Assembly (NCBI GenBank): GCA_023142175.1
Contig: JAGLJX010000015.1
Location: 1-17,016 of the forward strand
DNA: 17,016 nt
Source: Emcibacter sp.
GTDB taxonomy: Bacteria; Pseudomonadota; Alphaproteobacteria; Sphingomonadales; Emcibacteraceae
Reading direction: 5' to 3'
Both the position numbers and the translations under genes were made by a program. The notes below the pieces were generated by a model that made no database searches, was not told the DNA's origin, and saw nothing but the letters and a program-made list of their open reading frames with translations. Within the stretch, counting starts at the first letter, position 1, and each line of letters begins with the position of its first letter. Below are positions 14,085 to 17,016 of the stretch, piece by piece.

Positions 14085-14624
14085 TTATCCGTTAACCAGC
14101 ATTTCTTTGAATAACACGTCATTCACCCGGGTCGGATAAACCGCATCATTCACTTTAATCAGTAATTCTTCCTTAAGTCGGAACATACCCGCAGACCCGT
14201 TGAGATCTTCTATGCGCAACTGACGCAGATAAGTCTGGAATTGATCTATAATACGGGGCATTTTTTTGGTTAGGTCATCCAGAGCTTCCTGTTTATCTAC
14301 CTCAAGTGAGATTGTGATTTTCAGGTATTTGGGTTTACCCCCCGCCGTATCAAGGTTGACCAACATAGACTCCAGTTCCAAAAACAATAGTTCCGTCGGC
14401 TCCTCATCTGCCAAATCAGATTCCTGACCGCCATGTTCCAGATCTGTCACAAGTTCGCCATCGTCATCGCCGGACATAAAATAAAAAGCTGCCCCGCCCC
14501 CAAGTGCAAGCACGAGAAATGCTATGACGGCAATAATGATTATCTTTTTGCCGCTTGTTTTTTTCTGTTCTAAACCCTCTGCAAGATCATCTTCATCCGC
14601 TTCGGAATCATTTTCTTCACTCAT
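14085..14624 (-). CDS. fliL: Flagellar basal body-associated protein FliL
   Basis: FliL is a single-pass inner-membrane protein that surrounds or supports the stator and affects torque. The 179-residue protein has an acidic cytoplasmic N-terminus (MSEENDSEADEDDLAE), a Lys-rich stop, a membrane helix at about 28-50 (IIIIAVIAFLVLALGGGAAF), an acidic linker, and the periplasmic FliL domain (LFLELESMLVNLDTAGGKPKY, then LEVDKQEALDDLTKKMPRII and VNDVLFKEMLVNG). It is the first gene of the leftward flagellar cluster, directly ahead of fliM as in many bacteria. AGGGGTGAG lies about 9 nt before the ATG and could pair with an upstream CCCC run. The promoter must lie in the 14625-14983 intergenic region, but I could not assign it. 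Confidence 0.92.
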   Translation of the reverse strand: MSEENDSEADEDDLAEGLEQKKTSGKKIIIIAVIAFLVLALGGGAAFYFMSGDDDGELVTDLEHGGQESDLADEEPTELLFLELESMLVNLDTAGGKPKYLKITISLEVDKQEALDDLTKKMPRIIDQFQTYLRQLRIEDLNGSAGMFRLKEELLIKVNDAVYPTRVNDVLFKEMLVNG

Positions 14625-14636
14625 AATACCAACTCA

Positions 14637-14652
14637 CCCCTATTAGATGGGG
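14637..14652 (-). promoter_or_regulatory. Small hairpin covering the fliL ribosome site
   Basis: In the fliL leader transcript, CCCC (complement of 14649-14652) can pair with GGGG (complement of 14637-14640) across an 8-nt loop, and two G-U pairs can extend the stem. The GGGG is part of the GGGGTGAG ribosome site, so pairing would hide it. The stem is short and may be coincidental. Confidence 0.3.
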
Positions 14653-14819
14653 CAAAAAAATGCCGATCCATAGGTCAAATGTAAATCCTTGTTATTAACA
14701 ACTCGTTAGGAATTGCATCTTTCACCGCCCCAACTATTAACTATGGTTAATTTTATTACTATAGCAGGCAACCGTTGTAATTGGAACATAGGAAGTCACT
14801 ATATATACAAGAGACTGCC

Positions 14820-14852
14820 TGCCGGGATAATAATGGAAAATATTACCGGGCA
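14820..14852. promoter_or_regulatory. GC-rich imperfect dyad, possible activator (FlbD-like) site
   Basis: TGCCGGG and, 19 bases further on, CCGGGCA bracket an AT-rich centre with TAAT and ATTA in opposite orientation, giving an imperfect inverted repeat. It lies about 100-130 bp upstream of the start point expected for the flgF sigma-54 promoter, the usual distance for an enhancer-binding protein. A TGCCTGC element at 14816-14822 partly overlaps it and is the inverse of GCAGGCA at 14764-14770. Assignment to an FlbD-type flagellar activator is inference. Confidence 0.45.
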
Positions 14853-14893
14853 AACTATGCCTTTCCCCCTATAAATAGAACTTGAGAGCAATA

Positions 14894-14906
14894 TAACATA
14901 TTGATT
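14894..14906 (+). promoter_or_regulatory. IHF binding-site consensus upstream of the flgF promoter
   Basis: TAACATATTGATT matches YAANNNNTTGATW, the reverse complement of the IHF consensus, at every fixed position, and the flanks are AT-rich. It lies about 45-57 bp upstream of the expected start point, between the dyad and the -24/-12 promoter, where IHF typically bends DNA so that an activator can reach sigma-54 polymerase. Confidence 0.65.
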
Positions 14907-14924
14907 TTGTTATGTTTTATTTTT

Positions 14925-14940
14925 TGGCACGATATATGCA
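14925..14940 (+). promoter_or_regulatory. Sigma-54 (-24/-12) promoter of flgFGA
   Basis: TGGCACG-ATAT-ATGCA has the invariant GG (14926-14927) and GC (14938-14939) separated by exactly 10 bases. The -24 half is a perfect TGGCACG; the -12 half differs from TTGC only at the first T. Transcription should start near 14951, leaving a leader of about 33 nt before flgF. RpoN control is typical for rod and hook genes in Caulobacter-like and many other flagellar systems. Confidence 0.82.
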
Positions 14941-14983
14941 ATATAAAGTTCGGGAAAAATCGAATGGCCAGAAAGGACCTAAG

Positions 14984-15724
14984 ATGGACACAACAATATC
15001 AATTGCACTATCGCATCAAGTCGCCAAACGGCGTCAATTGGATGTTATTGCCAATAACATCGCCAATATGAGCACAACCGGCTTCAAGCGGGAAAATGTC
15101 ATGTTTGGTCAAGTTCTTAAGGAAGCACAAGGAAATGCGCCCAAATCACTGCGGCAAATAACCTATGTGCAGGATTTTGGCATTACCAGAAATATGGAAA
15201 ATGGCCGAATGGAACATACCGGCAATTTATTTGACATTGCCTTGAACGGAGACGCCATGTTTCAGGTTCAACGCGAAAATGGCGATGTAGCCTATACCCG
15301 TAACGGACATCTTTCCTTGTCAGAAGATTTAAAGCTTATCACCTCTACGGGGCATGAAATTCTGGATAAAAGTAGTAAACCTATCAAAATCCCCCCGAAT
15401 GTATCTGACATCAAAATTTCATCAGATGGCACCATTTCCTCCCCATCAACAGGATTAATTGCAACGTTGAATGTGAGCACTTTTGCCGATATCTCCAAGT
15501 TAAAGAAAATCGGAGATAATATGTTTGCCGCGGATTCACCGGCACTGCCAGCAACGGACTATACCATCGTTCAGGGGGCAATCGAAACCTCAAACGTCAA
15601 GCCAATAATGGAACTCACGCGAATGATTCAAGTTAGTCGGTCTTATATGCAAACTTCCAAACTCATGGAAAATCTTCAGGACACCGAGAGCAAAGCAGTA
15701 AATCAGCTGGCTAAATTTAGCTAA
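14984..15724 (+). CDS. flgF: Flagellar basal-body (proximal) rod protein FlgF
   Basis: FlgF is one of the rod proteins exported through the flagellar secretion apparatus. From the ATG at 14984 the protein has 246 residues. The N-terminal rod-protein domain reads QLDVIANNIANMSTTGFKRE. The middle has the FlgG/FlgE-type segment NLFDIALNGDAMFQVQ, and the C-terminus has the rod signature VKPIMELTRMIQVSRSYMQT. The start is fixed by AAGGA 6 nt upstream and by the family N-terminus. An upstream in-frame ATG at 14912 lies before the sigma-54 promoter and cannot be on its transcript. flgG follows after 22 bp, so the two are cotranscribed. Confidence 0.93.
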   Translation: MDTTISIALSHQVAKRRQLDVIANNIANMSTTGFKRENVMFGQVLKEAQGNAPKSLRQITYVQDFGITRNMENGRMEHTGNLFDIALNGDAMFQVQRENGDVAYTRNGHLSLSEDLKLITSTGHEILDKSSKPIKIPPNVSDIKISSDGTISSPSTGLIATLNVSTFADISKLKKIGDNMFAADSPALPATDYTIVQGAIETSNVKPIMELTRMIQVSRSYMQTSKLMENLQDTESKAVNQLAKFS

Positions 15725-15746
15725 AGCAAAGAATAGGAAATTAGTT

Positions 15747-16532
15747 ATGAAAGCACTTAGTATAGCCGCGACAGGTATGTTAGCCCAACAGCTTAATGTG
15801 GAAGTTATTTCCAACAATATCGCCAACATGAACACCACGGGTTTCAAACGGCAACGAGCTGAATTTCAGGATCTTCTCTATCAAAATATTGAGCGGATTG
15901 GATCAAACTCATCAGACACAGGAACCATCACCCCGACGGGTATTCAGGTTGGTGTTGGTGTAAAAACCGGCGGCGTTTACAGGATAACGCAACAGGGTAG
16001 TGTTGTGGGAACAGAAAATCCGCTTGATGTTGCCATCAATGGTGAAGGTTATTTCCGCATCACACTGCCAAACGGCGATGATGCTTATACCCGCGCCGGT
16101 GCATTCCAAATCGGGCCGACAGGTCAGATTGTGACGCTGGAAGGTTATACCGTTGGTCCGGACCTTACCATCCCACAGGGTGCTCTTGACATTTCTATCA
16201 ATCCGGGCGGCGAAGTACTGGTTAAATTAGCCGGTCAGATAGACCCCACCAATGTGGGCCGTCTTGAACTGGTCACCTTCCCCAATGCCGCAGGATTGGA
16301 AGCTATTGGCGATAATCAATTCCTTGAAACCCCTGCGTCTGGCACCGCCAATATTGGTGTGGCGAACACGCCGGGATTCGGCACTATACTTCAAGGATTT
16401 CTGGAAAATTCCAATGTGAACTCAGTCACGGAAATCACCGCACTCATCACCGCGCAGCGAGCCTATGAAATGAACAGCAAGGTCATCAGCACTGCCGATG
16501 AAATGATGAGCGTGACATCTAACTTAAGATAA
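15747..16532 (+). CDS. flgG: Flagellar distal rod protein FlgG
   Basis: FlgG forms the distal rod that passes through the P and L rings. The 261-residue length is typical. The N-terminus (MKALSIAATGMLAQQLNVEV, then ISNNIANMNTTGFKRQRAEF) and the C-terminus (SNVNSVTEITALITAQRAYE, then MNSKVISTADEMM) are classic FlgG sequence. The middle shows ENPLDVAINGEGYFRI. The ribosome site is AGGA about 9-10 nt before the ATG. It sits 22 bp after flgF and 10 bp before flgA, as in a standard flgFGA(H) operon driven from the sigma-54 promoter upstream of flgF. Confidence 0.97.
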   Translation: MKALSIAATGMLAQQLNVEVISNNIANMNTTGFKRQRAEFQDLLYQNIERIGSNSSDTGTITPTGIQVGVGVKTGGVYRITQQGSVVGTENPLDVAINGEGYFRITLPNGDDAYTRAGAFQIGPTGQIVTLEGYTVGPDLTIPQGALDISINPGGEVLVKLAGQIDPTNVGRLELVTFPNAAGLEAIGDNQFLETPASGTANIGVANTPGFGTILQGFLENSNVNSVTEITALITAQRAYEMNSKVISTADEMMSVTSNLR

Positions 16533-16542
16533 GGGTGAGATC

Positions 16543-17016
16543 ATGAAACGCATAATTTATAAAAGTATAATTCTGATCCTTACCTGGATGGTTTCGACAC
16601 AGGCTGCCATGGCGCTTGCCGAAGTCAAATCATCCACCGAGGTGAGTAAATCAACCGTAACATTAGGCGATTTGCTTGATAATCTGGACAGAGGTCATGA
16701 TATATGGATCATGAATTCCCCTGCCCCCGGTGAAAAAACATCTGTTTCTACAAGATATCTGGCTAGCCTTACCAAACAACATAATGTTTATTGGCAGAAC
16801 AGTCGGGGCGTACGCCAGATAACAATCACCCGTAAGGGCAAAGTTATAAAACATGAGGCACTTAAACATCTGATTATACAGGAGTTGGAATCCGCGAATC
16901 TGTCTAACAGAAAAAAGGGGATCAGGTTAGATAATAAAAATGCCCGTATAAACTTGCCCGAGGATAGCGGCATCGAAGATATAACCGTTCAGGATTTTAA
17001 CCTTAATCAAAAAACT
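16543..17016 (+). CDS. flgA: Flagellar P-ring assembly chaperone FlgA, N-terminal part
   Basis: FlgA is a periplasmic chaperone for assembly of the P ring (FlgI). The gene is open at the right edge, with 158 codons visible. The product starts MKRIIYKSIILILTWMVSTQ, a signal peptide likely cut after AMALA. The usual FlgA module follows: STVTLGDLLDNL, then SPAPGEKTSVSTRYLASL and VYWQNSRGVRQITITRKG. The C-terminal SAF-type domain lies beyond the window. GGTGAGA directly precedes the ATG as ribosome site. Its position 10 bp after flgG supports the call and predicts flgH next. Sequence between residues about 27 and 60 is divergent, so recognition rests partly on context. Confidence 0.88.
   Translation, partial: MKRIIYKSIILILTWMVSTQAAMALAEVKSSTEVSKSTVTLGDLLDNLDRGHDIWIMNSPAPGEKTSVSTRYLASLTKQHNVYWQNSRGVRQITITRKGKVIKHEALKHLIIQELESANLSNRKKGIRLDNKNARINLPEDSGIEDITVQDFNLNQKT

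Noticed and set aside
14651..14664. A minus-strand sigma-54 promoter for fliL (CGGCA then TTTGC)
   Set aside because: The spacing between GG and GC is 9 instead of 10 bases, which usually inactivates such promoters, and the -24 half is poor.
14715..14732. A second minus-strand -24/-12 candidate for fliL (TTGGGGCGG then ATGCAA)
   Set aside because: GG-to-GC spacing is 11 bases and the -24 half lacks the GGCAC pattern.
14912..14983. A 24-codon N-terminal extension of flgF from the upstream ATG at 14912
   Set aside because: It lies across and upstream of the sigma-54 promoter, has no ribosome site, and the family N-terminus begins at the ATG at 14984, which has AAGGA at good spacing.
1..17016. 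CRISPR arrays, insertion sequences, tRNA or rRNA genes, prophage or plasmid functions
   Set aside because: None seen: no spaced direct repeats, transposase-like frames, or tRNA/rRNA-like sequences were recognised; the window reads as ordinary chromosomal gene content.

Overview
The window comes from an alphaproteobacterium of moderate GC content. The evidence is the order alaC-like aminotransferase / hom / glpX / recJ, a class I PHA synthase, and a flagellar cluster with two typically alphaproteobacterial components (a DUF6468 protein and a MotE-family protein) next to fliL and fliM. I cannot name the genus; orders such as Rhodospirillales, Kordiimonadales or Emcibacterales would fit.

Left third (1-3754, all minus strand): an aminotransferase overlaps hom by 4 bp. 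A 51-bp gap leads to glpX (class II fructose-1,6-bisphosphatase), whose end overlaps the start of recJ; recJ runs off the left edge. This is a conserved housekeeping block for amino-acid and central carbon metabolism plus DNA repair. A divergent PHA synthase (3913-5700, plus strand) follows and ends 12 bp from a convergent, exported endonuclease/exonuclease/phosphatase-fold protein (5713-6618, minus).

Middle and right (6661-14624, minus strand): a long flagellar and motor cluster, read right to left as fliL, fliM, DUF6468 protein, motE-like, cheZ-like, a degenerate MotB-like protein, a canonical MotB, and a 963-residue exported protein with N-terminal beta-rich (AMIN-like) segments and a long helical-repeat (TPR-like) part. 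The last three are translationally linked by 4-bp and 8-bp overlaps. No motA is present. The most unusual element is this stator triad. One MotB has the ion-binding Asp (D23) and a complete OmpA motif; its partner has Ser at the aligned membrane position and has lost the GHTD motif; a very large periplasmic repeat protein is coupled to both.

Right edge (14984-17016, plus strand): flgF, flgG and a truncated flgA, the distal-rod genes and the P-ring chaperone. They are preceded by what looks like a complete sigma-54 control region: a -24/-12 promoter with exact spacing, a perfect IHF consensus upstream, and a GC-rich dyad about 100-130 bp upstream that could be an activator site. The flagellar genes therefore diverge from the 14.6-15.0 kb intergenic region: switch, stator and chemotaxis-exit functions to the left, rod and ring functions to the right.
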